A DNA stretch of 8,010 bases from an uncultured Bacteroidales bacterium (GCA_903873355.1 CAIQOG010000304.1:1-8010), one strand, 5' to 3'. Numbered from the stretch's first letter, positions 1 through 6,399 are shown. Numbers and translations are program-made. The notes: a model not told the origin generated them from the sequence alone.

Positions 1-14
1 AAAAGTAAAACGAT

Positions 15-1265
15 TTATTTCAGCGATAATTTCCGCAATACCGGATTGATTTTCGCCGTAGTTGCTACCACAATCAGTGTCATTATTCCGCCAAAAGCTA
101 CCGAAGGTACCAGCCCCATAAACTTAGCTGCAATCCCCGACTCGAATGCACCCAACTCGTTGGACGAGCCGATAAAAATGCTGTTGACCGACCCAACCCG
201 TCCGCGCATATGTTCCGGAGTGTAAAGCTGCAGAATCGTTCCGCGAATCACCACACTCACATTGTCGAACAATCCGCTCAGGATTAAAAGTATGGCTGAA
301 AGCCAGAAAAAGGTTGAAAAGGCAAAACCTATCATGCACAATCCAAAAGCAGCAACGCAAAGTAGCAGAATTCGTCCGCTGTTATGTACAGGTGGGTTGA
401 ACATAAGGTAACCCGACATAAAAATCGAGCCGATAGCCGGACAGGCACGCAGAAATCCCAATCCTTCGGGTCCTACATGCAGAATATCCGAAGCATAAAC
501 CGGCAGCATGGCCACCGCACCGCCAAACAGCACCGCAAACATATCGAGCGAGAAAGCACCAAGCAGTTCAGGCGATTTCAGTACAAAGCGGATTCCTTCG
601 CCTATGCGGCTAATCATATCTTCGGTAGCTGAATCCAGTTTACGAATCACATGTTCGACGTTCAACCCATTCACCATAGCAAGCGAAATAAGGTAAATAA
701 TGAAAACAGAACTGTATGCCACAGAAATAGTGGAAAATGCATATACTAATCCACCCAAAGCAGGACCAAGTACAGCCGCAAAATGCCAGTTGGCACTATT
801 CCAGGTTGCAGCGTTGGCATAATGGTTTTTATTCACTATATATCCCAGCAAAGCGGTGTTGGCAGGCATAAGAATGCCACGTGAAAGTCCGGTAAGGAAA
901 ATGGTGATAAATATGGGCCAGATTCCAAACCGCTCAAAGGAATGAAAGGATTCAATACTGTAAAGTGTTAGAATGGCGGAACCAAGAAGCAATAAAAGTG
1001 TGGTAAAACGGATAATTTTCTTTTTGTCCCATAAATCAACATAATGACCTGCAAACAATGAAACGGAAACCTGAGGAAGCACTTCCACCAGCCCAATCAT
1101 TCCCAGCCAAACCACATTTTTAGTAAGGAAATACATGTGCCAACTCACAATCACCGACTGCATCAGTGTGGCGGTAGTCATAAAAAACCGATAACCCAGA
1201 AAATACCTGAAATTGCGGTAACGAATGGCTTGAAATGCTTCGTGTGATAACAGTTTTGGTGACAT
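15..1265 (-). CDS. MFS transporter, EntS-like exporter family (MFS_3)
   Basis: This 416-residue inner-membrane protein is a major facilitator superfamily carrier, most likely a drug/H+ or small-molecule exporter. About 12 hydrophobic segments are visible, with a hydrophilic cytoplasmic loop at about residues 201-230 between the two six-helix halves. The MFS motif A is seen as GHYVDLWDKKK (residues 73-83) after helix 2. The N-terminal pattern RYRNFRYFLGYR (15-26) and the C-terminal stretch RGTILQLYTPEHMRGRVGSV (341-360) are typical of the EntS-like branch (MFS_3), and the length fits that family. It is the last gene of a minus-strand unit and starts 5 bases after the stop of the esterase gene, so translation is probably coupled. 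The substrate cannot be read from sequence. EntS itself exports enterobactin, but most relatives are uncharacterised. Family call is firm; substrate unknown. Confidence 0.88.
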   Translation of the reverse strand: MSPKLLSHEAFQAIRYRNFRYFLGYRFFMTTATLMQSVIVSWHMYFLTKNVVWLGMIGLVEVLPQVSVSLFAGHYVDLWDKKKIIRFTTLLLLLGSAILTLYSIESFHSFERFGIWPIFITIFLTGLSRGILMPANTALLGYIVNKNHYANAATWNSANWHFAAVLGPALGGLVYAFSTISVAYSSVFIIYLISLAMVNGLNVEHVIRKLDSATEDMISRIGEGIRFVLKSPELLGAFSLDMFAVLFGGAVAMLPVYASDILHVGPEGLGFLRACPAIGSIFMSGYLMFNPPVHNSGRILLLCVAAFGLCMIGFAFSTFFWLSAILLILSGLFDNVSVVIRGTILQLYTPEHMRGRVGSVNSIFIGSSNELGAFESGIAAKFMGLVPSVAFGGIMTLIVVATTAKINPVLRKLSLK

Positions 1266-1270
1266 CGTTT

Positions 1271-2095
1271 TTATCTCTTCAGCCCTTTAAAACATTCCGA
1301 GAAAAACAGGAACTGATAGTTCACCGAGTTTGTCCAGTATGGCCAACTATGTCTTCCGGGTCGTTCGATATAGTCATGATCGATATTCAGTGCCAGCAGG
1401 CGGCGATGTAAAGCGGCATTAATCTGATAGAAAAAGTCGGAAGTACCGCAATCGATAATCAGGTCAAGCTCTTTGTTTTTCAGGTTTTCTACCAGATTTA
1501 TCACCGAGCGGTTATTCCATTCATCGGGGTTGGTTTCGAAACTTCCTAGACGTTTGGCGATGTCCCAGTTTTTAGTATTGTATCGCAAATCCACCCCGCC
1601 ACTCATACTGCCGGCATGTGCAAAAAGGTTTTTATTTCGCATAGCCAGATACAACGCACCATGACCGCCCATGCTTTGACCGGTAATGGCACGAGCAGAG
1701 CGGTCGTGAATGGTGGCATAGTGTGTATCAACGTACGGAAGCAAATCACCGATAATAAACGATTCGTATTGGTAAGTTGAATCCACCGGACTATCCAGAT
1801 ACCAACTGCTGTAGCCGCCATCGGGGCAAACTACAATAAACTGGTGCTGAGTGACAAGCATCTTAATTGATGGCACGGTTTTTACCCATTTGGCATAACT
1901 GTCACTGTATCCGTGAAGTAGATAAACCACAGGATAATGTTTGTGTTTGGAGTAATTTTTGGGAAGAACAACCACCGTTTTTATGGATTTGTGCATTTTT
2001 GTGGATAATACAGAAATCGTATCAACTTGATTACGGGCAAAAGCAAACTGAACAAGAATAGCAGCGGTTAAAATAAAGGTAATTCGTTTCATCAT
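1271..2095 (-). CDS. Secreted alpha/beta-hydrolase esterase (esterase D-like family)
   Basis: This 274-residue protein is a predicted exported serine esterase of the esterase D / S-formylglutathione hydrolase-like superfamily, which includes feruloyl and acetyl-xylan esterases, siderophore esterases and mycolyltransferases. Residues 1-20 form a signal peptide with a likely cut after AFA, and no lipobox cysteine follows, so it should be periplasmic or secreted. The oxyanion-hole segment YLLHGYSDSYAKW is at 58-70. The nucleophile elbow GQSMGG (139-144) gives Ser141. The probable acid is Asp220 (CGTSD; Asp216 is an alternative), and His249 (PGRHSW) completes the triad. Two adjacent ATGs exist (2093-2095 and 2090-2092); the choice changes one residue. 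It lies 12 bases after the carboxypeptidase-regulatory-like gene and 5 bases before the MFS exporter gene. The substrate is undetermined: a carbohydrate ester, a siderophore or a small ester are all possible. Confidence 0.88.
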   Translation of the reverse strand: MMKRITFILTAAILVQFAFARNQVDTISVLSTKMHKSIKTVVVLPKNYSKHKHYPVVYLLHGYSDSYAKWVKTVPSIKMLVTQHQFIVVCPDGGYSSWYLDSPVDSTYQYESFIIGDLLPYVDTHYATIHDRSARAITGQSMGGHGALYLAMRNKNLFAHAGSMSGGVDLRYNTKNWDIAKRLGSFETNPDEWNNRSVINLVENLKNKELDLIIDCGTSDFFYQINAALHRRLLALNIDHDYIERPGRHSWPYWTNSVNYQFLFFSECFKGLKR

Positions 2096-2107
2096 CAGGA
2101 TAGTAAT

Positions 2108-3406
2108 TTATTTTTTTTCTAATTGTTTCTGAATCTTTTTGATAGCCGAGTCAATTGACTTTTCGGGTTCAATCACGTTGAATTCGCCCCAGAACTTCAG
2201 GTCGGAAAAGCCATCGGCTTCATCACTTATTATTACGGATGGTTTCAGGCGGTCTTTGTAATTAAACGATTTGACTTCAGCACCTTGTCCCCAGTCGGTT
2301 ACGGCCATTTCCACGGTGGAAAAATAATTGGTATTAAATAATTTCTTTTTCCATATAATTCTCATTCCCAGTTCAATGCGGCTGTATGAATAATACCATT
2401 TCCCATCTTTTTCAAGGTAATCAACCCTGTATTTTGTTTCGGTGGGATAAGCTCGTGCATTGAATGGTTTTTTCTGGATAAACATCGAAGCAGCAGCGTC
2501 TTTATCTTTTATATTCAGACTAAAAACAGCAGTTTTCAATGCCAGACTTTGCGCATCAATATACAATTTTCCGAAATACATTGGCACTGAAGTGTTTGGG
2601 CGTTGTTTGAAATCCAGAACATAAAGCAACCGGTTATCTTCACGGGTGGAATGATCGAATGTAAACTCGTAATTTGCAATCATATCGTCGGTAAAGATAA
2701 ACTCGGGGTTTTTCATGATGTCCAGATACAACGAATTAAACGGTCCGCCCTGAAGCTTGAAAGCCAGTGTGTCTAACTTGTTGTAATCGGTTTGCTTCCG
2801 TGATTTGAAAAGCCTAACCGCATCGGCTTTTAATGAGGTGTAAGGTTGTTTGTTGACTTCCACCACGGCTTCGGCAAGCGAAACATAGGTGCGGCTTTTA
2901 CGTATAGTTTCGCGGTAAAATGCCGTCATCAGAGTTGAAGTGTTGAAATAATTTTCAGCACGCTTTTCAAGTACAGCCTTTATTAGTGCTTCGGCATTCT
3001 TCGATATTACATTCAACTCCGGTAATTCAATGGAAGCCGGTTCCATTTCAATCCGCGATTTGCCCAGGTCGGCGAGTGTGGCAAGTTTGTTTTTGTAACC
3101 AATAAAGCTGATTTTTACCTTTGGATTTTGAATATCTCTGGCAATTTTTATCGAATATTCTCCTTCAGAATTAGAAACTGTTGAAATATTGGTTCCCAAC
3201 ACCGTTATTCCCGCATAAGCCAGTGTAGCTCCCGACTTTTTATCGACAATTTTGCCTTTATATTCGGTAAATTCCCTTGCGTCAGAAGCTGCATCTGCAG
3301 GATAATTTGGTATTGCAAATAACTTCAGCACAACCGACAACAACAATAAAGTCAGTAATCTAAACCTTAGATTACCGAAAAACGAAAGGTGTTTTTCTGT
3401 CTTCAT
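2108..3406 (-). CDS. Carboxypeptidase-regulatory-like domain protein, periplasmic, function unknown
   Basis: From the ATG at 3404-3406 this is a 432-residue exported protein. A hydrophobic signal segment lies at about residues 15-32. It is followed by a CarboxypepD_reg-like beta-sandwich (about 48-123: YKGKIVDKKSGATLAYAGIT, SNSEGEYSI, KISFIGYK), a domain common in Bacteroidota outer-membrane and periplasmic proteins. The remainder (about 135-432) resembles the body of DUF5686-like proteins, with AFYRETIRKSRTYVSLAEAV (162-181) and the tail FWGEFNVIEPEKSIDSAIKK (405-424). It has no C-terminal sorting domain and is too short to be a TonB-dependent receptor. The frame stays open to a TTG at 3428-3430, giving 440 residues; I prefer the ATG because it places a normal signal peptide at the N-terminus. 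It heads the three-gene minus-strand unit. Its biochemical role is unknown; an envelope role is inferred from export and domain type. Confidence 0.82.
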   Translation of the reverse strand: MKTEKHLSFFGNLRFRLLTLLLLSVVLKLFAIPNYPADAASDAREFTEYKGKIVDKKSGATLAYAGITVLGTNISTVSNSEGEYSIKIARDIQNPKVKISFIGYKNKLATLADLGKSRIEMEPASIELPELNVISKNAEALIKAVLEKRAENYFNTSTLMTAFYRETIRKSRTYVSLAEAVVEVNKQPYTSLKADAVRLFKSRKQTDYNKLDTLAFKLQGGPFNSLYLDIMKNPEFIFTDDMIANYEFTFDHSTREDNRLLYVLDFKQRPNTSVPMYFGKLYIDAQSLALKTAVFSLNIKDKDAAASMFIQKKPFNARAYPTETKYRVDYLEKDGKWYYSYSRIELGMRIIWKKKLFNTNYFSTVEMAVTDWGQGAEVKSFNYKDRLKPSVIISDEADGFSDLKFWGEFNVIEPEKSIDSAIKKIQKQLEKK

Positions 3407-3615
3407 GGCGCTTGATTTCAAATTAAACAATCCGTAAAATTAGATAAAATACTTTGACTGAGAAAATTTATATCTTACAAAGAAATACTGTTTGTTCGGA
3501 ATGGATTATTTTACTTCGGAATTTTGTCAAGTACGCGTTTTTAACTGTTAATAAATGTGCTGAATTAGTTTGCTTTCAATTTGTAAGTGTTGGTGCTAAA
3601 TGAAAATAAATATAC

Positions 3616-3628
3616 TGCATATTATGCA
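3616..3628. repeat. TGCAT-ATT-ATGCA palindrome
   Basis: Five-base arms TGCAT (3616-3620) and ATGCA (3624-3628) flank three bases. It overlaps the last bases of the candidate minus-strand -7 box, so it could be an operator, but short AT-rich palindromes also arise by chance. Confidence 0.35.
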
Positions 3629-3654
3629 AAAATAACGAACTAAACTGAAACAAA
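3627..3654 (-). promoter_or_regulatory. Candidate promoter for the minus-strand three-gene operon
   Basis: On the minus strand, TATTTTTG (3634 to 3627) fits the Bacteroidota -7 consensus TAnnTTTG. An upstream TTTG (3654 to 3651) could be the -33 element, but the spacing is 16 bases, shorter than the usual 19 or so. It implies a leader of roughly 210 bases before the ATG at 3406, which is long. The only other box noticed, a one-mismatch TTAATTTG at 3426 to 3419, would leave almost no leader. This is a weak call. Confidence 0.3.
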
Positions 3655-3668
3655 ATGACTGTTTAGTT
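3638..3668. repeat. Inverted repeat AACTAAAC / GTTTAGTT with 15-base loop
   Basis: The arms at 3638-3645 and 3661-3668 are perfect 8-base complements around a 15-base loop. There is no T tract and the stem is AT-rich, so it is not an intrinsic terminator. It lies inside the spacer of the candidate minus-strand promoter and its right arm overlaps the first copy of the 18-base direct repeat. Confidence 0.4.
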
Positions 3669-3679
3669 TCAATTTAAAA
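3662..3679 (+). repeat. 18-base direct repeat upstream of ald, copy 1
   Basis: TTTAGTTTCAATTTAAAA, matching copy 2 at 3760-3777 in 17 of 18 positions. The two copies start 98 bases apart. A shorter relative, TTTCAATTT, is at 3574-3582, 93 bases before the same core in this copy. Confidence 0.6.
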
Positions 3680-3759
3680 ACAATCAAATAGTGTTTAAAA
3701 TCAAATATATAGCCTTCAGCAGAATAAATAATAGTCATGAAATTAAAAAATATTCCGAA

Positions 3760-3777
3760 TTTAGTTGCAATTTAAAA
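3760..3777 (+). repeat. 18-base direct repeat upstream of ald, copy 2
   Basis: TTTAGTTGCAATTTAAAA, one base different from copy 1. That difference creates the TTG (3765-3767) proposed as the -33 element of the ald promoter, so this copy overlaps the promoter and copy 1 lies about 100 bases upstream. Confidence 0.6.
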
Positions 3778-3794
3778 TTAATGCTTTATTTTTA
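3765..3794 (+). promoter_or_regulatory. Candidate ald promoter
   Basis: TTG at 3765-3767, 19 bases, then TATTTTTA at 3787-3794, which fits the Bacteroidota -33 TTTG / -7 TAnnTTTG pattern except for the final base (A for G). Transcription would start near 3800, leaving a leader of about 40 bases. The start region is A-rich with no Shine-Dalgarno sequence, normal for this phylum. Confidence 0.5.
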
Positions 3795-3842
3795 CGGTGA
3801 TTTTACTTTTTATTTTAGTCATTTCTGTAAAAAACAGTCAAT

Positions 3843-4928
3843 ATGAAAATTGGAATTCCAAAAGAAATAAAGAACAATGAAAGTCGTGTGTCGGTAACAC
3901 CAGGCGGTACCCGAACGCTTGTACAGCACGGTCATGTAGTTTTTGTAGAAACACACGCAGGTGAAAATAGTGGATTCAGCAATGAACAATATATTAAAGC
4001 AGGGGCAAAAATTCTAAACTCAGCTGCTGAAGTTTATCAGGTGGCTGAAATGATTATGAAAGTAAAAGAACCTGTGAAAAGTGAATATAAACTTATTAAA
4101 CCCAATCAGTTGCTATTTACTTACTTCCATTTTGCTTCAGAAAAAGAGCTTACATTGTCCATGATGGAAACCGGTGCTATTTGTCTGGCTTACGAAACAG
4201 TGGAAAAAACTGACCATACCTTGCCACTGCTTATTCCCATGTCGGAAGTAGCAGGGCGCATGTCTATTCAGGAGGGCGCCAAGTATCTGGAAAAACCAAA
4301 AGGCGGAAAGGGAATTTTACTGGGTGGAGTTCCTGGTGTAAAACCTGCCAATGTACTGGTATTGGGCGGTGGAGTTGTTGGTACGCAGGCCGCCCTGATG
4401 GCTGCCGGACTTGGAGCTCATGTCACCATTGCTGATATATCATTGACACGTTTGCGTTACCTGAGTGAAATTATGCCTGCCAATGTGGATACACTGATGT
4501 CGTCTACTCAAAATATTGAAGATTTGTTGCCTCATATAGATTTGGTTATTGGTGCAGTACTTATTCCGGGCGCAAAAGCACCGCATCTTATTACCCGCGA
4601 AATGCTAAAACTGATGCAACCCGGTTCGGTATTGGTAGACGTGGCCATTGATCAGGGTGGTTGTTTCGAAACGTCGTACCCAACCACTCATGCCGACCCG
4701 GTTTACGAAGTGGATGGAATTTTGCATTACTGTGTTGCAAATATCCCCGGAGCTGTGCCTTTCACTTCTACATTGGCACTGACAAATGCGACCCTGCCTT
4801 ATGCACTTATACTGGCAGATATGGGTTGGGAAAAGGCCTGTGAAGTACATGAAGACTTACATAGAGGTCTAAATATTGTTCGCGGAAAAGTGCTTTGTAA
4901 AGCAGTTGCCGAAACTTTTGGATTGTAA
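3843..4928 (+). CDS. ald: Alanine dehydrogenase
   Basis: The enzyme catalyses reversible NAD-dependent oxidative deamination of L-alanine to pyruvate and ammonia, and links alanine use to central carbon and nitrogen metabolism. It is cytosolic and usually hexameric. The protein has 361 residues; the family is typically about 370. The N-terminal catalytic part begins MKIGIPKEIKNNESRV with substrate-binding Arg15. Lys75 (MKVKEP) and catalytic His96 (TYFHFAS) follow, and Asp270 lies in DVAIDQGG (266-273). The Rossmann domain carries LGGGVVG (174-180) and an acidic Asp198 after the second strand, consistent with NAD rather than NADP use. The conserved NIPGAVPFTST (300-310) is present. It lacks the extra domains of proton-translocating transhydrogenase alpha subunits, and Asp270 supports dehydrogenase activity. 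It appears to be a single-gene unit with its own promoter and a strong terminator. Confidence is high. Confidence 0.97.
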   Translation: MKIGIPKEIKNNESRVSVTPGGTRTLVQHGHVVFVETHAGENSGFSNEQYIKAGAKILNSAAEVYQVAEMIMKVKEPVKSEYKLIKPNQLLFTYFHFASEKELTLSMMETGAICLAYETVEKTDHTLPLLIPMSEVAGRMSIQEGAKYLEKPKGGKGILLGGVPGVKPANVLVLGGGVVGTQAALMAAGLGAHVTIADISLTRLRYLSEIMPANVDTLMSSTQNIEDLLPHIDLVIGAVLIPGAKAPHLITREMLKLMQPGSVLVDVAIDQGGCFETSYPTTHADPVYEVDGILHYCVANIPGAVPFTSTLALTNATLPYALILADMGWEKACEVHEDLHRGLNIVRGKVLCKAVAETFGL

Positions 4929-4944
4929 ATCGGATTTTTTTTAT

Positions 4945-4982
4945 AAAAGCTCATCAGAATTAATAATCTGATGAGCTTTTTT
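4945..4982 (+). terminator. Intrinsic terminator after ald
   Basis: A perfect 14-base stem, AAAAGCTCATCAGA (4945-4958) with TCTGATGAGCTTTT (4967-4980), closes an 8-base loop, and the T run continues to 4982. It starts 16 bases after the ald stop. The left arm begins with four A, so weak termination from the other strand is possible, though nothing nearby needs it. Confidence 0.92.
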
Positions 4983-5089
4983 GTTTTCAGCAGTTTTAAA
5001 AAAGCACGAAATCTATGTTGTTGAGCAGAAAACTCTGAATTGTTGAAAAATATTTGAAAATAGATGTATGATTAAATCAAAGTTTGTAC

Positions 5090-5105
5090 TACTTTTGGTT
5101 GACCA
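5090..5105 (+). promoter_or_regulatory. Candidate distal promoter box with FadR/UxuR-like operator palindrome
   Basis: TACTTTTG (5090-5097) matches the -7 consensus TAnnTTTG, but no good -33 TTTG was found at the right distance. Overlapping it is TGGT-TG-ACCA (5096-5105), a palindrome of the TGGT...ACCA type bound by several FadR-subfamily GntR regulators such as PdhR and UxuR. As the downstream gene encodes a regulator of this subfamily, autoregulation is plausible. The site is about 170 bases before the ATG. Confidence 0.42.
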
Positions 5106-5188
5106 GATTTTTGCTATATAAAAAATCAAGATTTTAAAAAACACACTAAAAAATATTTTTAAAAAATAAACTTAAAACCAATTTTTAT

Positions 5189-5203
5189 TATCTTTGCAAA
5201 GAT
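5189..5203 (+). promoter_or_regulatory. Candidate proximal promoter of the FadR-type gene with overlapping palindrome
   Basis: TATCTTTG (5189-5196) is an exact TAnnTTTG box and gives a leader of about 70 bases. Positions 5190-5203, ATCTTTGCAAAGAT, form a perfect 14-base palindrome covering most of the box and the likely start site. Part of this palindrome follows from the box itself, since TATCTTTGCA is a frequent extended form in Bacteroidota promoters. No -33 TTTG is present; A runs occupy that position. Confidence 0.5.
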
Positions 5204-5276
5204 TTGTGGAAATAACCTGATTTTCAAATTTTTGAATTAAATAAAACCTTCATAGAATAAATTTATTTCATTAAAT

Positions 5277-5993
5277 ATGGCTGAAACATTTACAGGACTA
5301 AAAGAACAAAACGTTGAAAGTCCTACAGATAAAGTAATCTCAAAAGTAAAAGATTTAATTAATTCCGGCGTTTTAAAACCAGGGGATAAACTGCCTGCGG
5401 AGCGAAAGTTGGCCGTAGAATTTGGGTTCGGAAGAACTCAGGTTCGTGAAGCACTGCACAAACTTGAGTTTTACGGAATAATAAAAACACTTCCACAAAG
5501 CGGATCAATAATAAATGGACTGGACATTAATACACTGGATGGTCTGATTTCAGATGTTCTTAATCTCCAAAGTTATGATTTTTATTCACTTGTCGAAACA
5601 CGTGTGGTACTTGAAACCAATGCTATTCGTCTTTGTGCTGAACGTTGGACTGAAAAGGATATGCAGAAATTGGAAAAAGCTCACGAAAACTACTTGCGCG
5701 ATTTTAATACTGCAAAACGTATCGGAAGTGACTTTGCTTTTCACCGTACAGTAGCCGAATCGAGTCATAACCCGGTTTTCAAAGCTATGTTGATGATTGT
5801 AATTCCTGATATTATGGAAATATATCAACGTGACAGACTTTGTGCTCCTAATCCCGATGTAATTGATGAACATCAACAAATGATGAATGCAATAAAAAAA
5901 CGCGATGGAGAGAAAGCTGCTCAAATTATGACCAAGCACTTAAAGGGTATTCTGGATTTTGCAAAATCGAAACTCGAAAAAGAAGAAAATTAG
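5277..5993 (+). CDS. FadR-subfamily GntR transcriptional regulator (FCD domain)
   Basis: This 238-residue cytosolic DNA-binding regulator has a winged-helix GntR domain at about residues 17-80: DKVISKVKDLINSG, the family signature PGDKLPAERKLAVEFG (35-50), then the recognition helix GRTQVREALHKLEFYG (52-67) and the wing IIKTLPQSGSII. The C-terminal all-helical FCD ligand-binding domain (about 100-232) carries the metal-site pattern Asp152-x3-His156, His199 and His221, so a metal ion with a carboxylate ligand is likely. Regulators of this subfamily usually sense organic acids such as lactate, gluconate or hexuronates and repress nearby catabolic genes; the ligand here cannot be assigned. No catabolic operon adjoins it on the right, and the neighbour on the left, ald, has its own terminator. 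It may control itself, ald or a distant locus. Its own terminator follows 26 bases after the stop. Confidence 0.93.
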   Translation: MAETFTGLKEQNVESPTDKVISKVKDLINSGVLKPGDKLPAERKLAVEFGFGRTQVREALHKLEFYGIIKTLPQSGSIINGLDINTLDGLISDVLNLQSYDFYSLVETRVVLETNAIRLCAERWTEKDMQKLEKAHENYLRDFNTAKRIGSDFAFHRTVAESSHNPVFKAMLMIVIPDIMEIYQRDRLCAPNPDVIDEHQQMMNAIKKRDGEKAAQIMTKHLKGILDFAKSKLEKEEN

Positions 5994-6018
5994 CGAAAAT
6001 TTATAATTTTGCAAATCT

Positions 6019-6046
6019 TGGGAAGCTCACCGGCTTCCCATTTTTT
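6019..6046 (+). terminator. Intrinsic terminator after the FadR-type regulator
   Basis: An 8-base perfect stem, TGGGAAGC (6019-6026) with GCTTCCCA (6033-6040), closes a 6-base loop and is followed by six T (6041-6046). It isolates the regulator from the downstream surface-glycan genes. Confidence 0.9.
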
Positions 6047-6110
6047 GTGTATAATGCGCTGACAGTCTGATTTATATTTTCAGAAAAAATTGAAATTTGT
6101 AATTAATTAG

Positions 6111-6140
6111 TCTGTTTTTCGTATTTATTCTGTACTTTTG
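6111..6140 (+). promoter_or_regulatory. Candidate promoter of the downstream surface-glycan operon
   Basis: TACTTTTG (6133-6140) is an exact -7 TAnnTTTG box. TCTG (6111-6114), 18 bases upstream, is a one-mismatch -33 TTTG. The implied start near 6147 leaves a short leader of about 20 bases before the ATG at 6166. It follows the preceding terminator, as a new unit requires. Confidence 0.6.
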
Positions 6141-6165
6141 ACATCCGATTTAAAAACGAACATAA

Positions 6166-6381
6166 ATGACCATACATCCTAAACTGAAACCGGTAATTTT
6201 TGGCTTTGTTGCTTTTTTAATTTTCACTTCACTTTCAGTGATTTTAAAACTAATAACCAACCTGAAATCTTCGGATGATATTTATTTTAATATTTTGTCA
6301 AACAAAGATTTAATGATAGGATTGGGTGTAGCCCTTTTGGTAACATTCAGTAATGAACGAAAGAAAAAGTTGAAAAACTAA
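6166..6381 (+). CDS. Small two-helix membrane protein, unknown function
   Basis: I do not recognise this 71-residue protein. It has a short basic N-terminus (MTIHPKLKP), a first hydrophobic helix at about residues 9-31 (VIFGFVAFLIFTSLSVILKL), a polar loop of about 17 residues (NLKSSDDIYFNILSNKD), a second helix at about 49-61 (LMIGLGVALLVTF) and a strongly basic tail (NERKKKLKN). By the positive-inside rule both ends should face the cytoplasm. It is supported as a gene by the promoter just upstream, by lying between that promoter and the deacetylase-like gene with only an 18-base gap, and by a coherent two-helix layout. It may help a membrane glycan complex, but that rests only on position. 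Confidence 0.75.
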   Translation: MTIHPKLKPVIFGFVAFLIFTSLSVILKLITNLKSSDDIYFNILSNKDLMIGLGVALLVTFSNERKKKLKN

Positions 6382-6399
6382 AGAGATTGTAGCTGCAAA

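Larger units (their letters stand above)
3407..3842. other. Divergent AT-rich intergenic region between the esterase operon and ald
   Basis: This 436-base spacer separates two divergent units and should hold both promoters. No convincing gene is seen on either strand. It contains an 18-base direct repeat in two copies, a TGCAT palindrome, a longer-loop inverted repeat, a good promoter match for ald and a weaker one for the minus-strand operon, each listed separately. It has no terminator-like hairpin with a T tract. Confidence 0.7.
4983..5276. other. AT-rich regulatory spacer upstream of the FadR-type regulator
   Basis: With the ald terminator this forms a 348-base gene-free stretch. No small gene is supported. 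It holds two -7-like boxes, each overlapped by a palindrome (listed separately), and between them four runs of exactly six A at 5120-5125, 5136-5141, 5148-5153 and 5161-5166. Their centres are 12 to 16 bases apart, close to but not in step with the helix repeat. They might bend the DNA or act like an UP element; this is inference. Confidence 0.6.

Noticed and set aside
384..696. Two overlapping plus-strand open frames of 82 and 62 codons
   Set aside because: Both are antisense to the MFS exporter gene, whose membrane helices and motifs are intact through this stretch.
3407..3430. N-terminal extension of the carboxypeptidase-regulatory-like gene to a TTG start at 3428-3430
   Set aside because: The added eight residues (MFNLKSSA) precede an ATG that already gives a normal signal peptide, and TTG starts are less common than ATG.
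4605..4850. Overlapping open frames on both strands inside ald (minus 4605-4850, plus 4661-4843)
   Set aside because: Both are out of frame with a complete, motif-verified alanine dehydrogenase gene.
5018..5046. TTGTTGA repeated at 5018-5024 and 5040-5046
   Set aside because: A seven-base repeat with no overlap with any promoter element is within chance expectation for this base composition.
5586..5939. Open frame of 117 codons on the minus strand
   Set aside because: It is antisense to the FCD domain of the GntR regulator, with no promoter or family resemblance.
6004..6011. TAATTTTG, an exact TAnnTTTG match
   Set aside because: It has no -33 element and lies directly in front of the regulator's terminator, so it would start a transcript that ends at once; chance match in AT-rich DNA.
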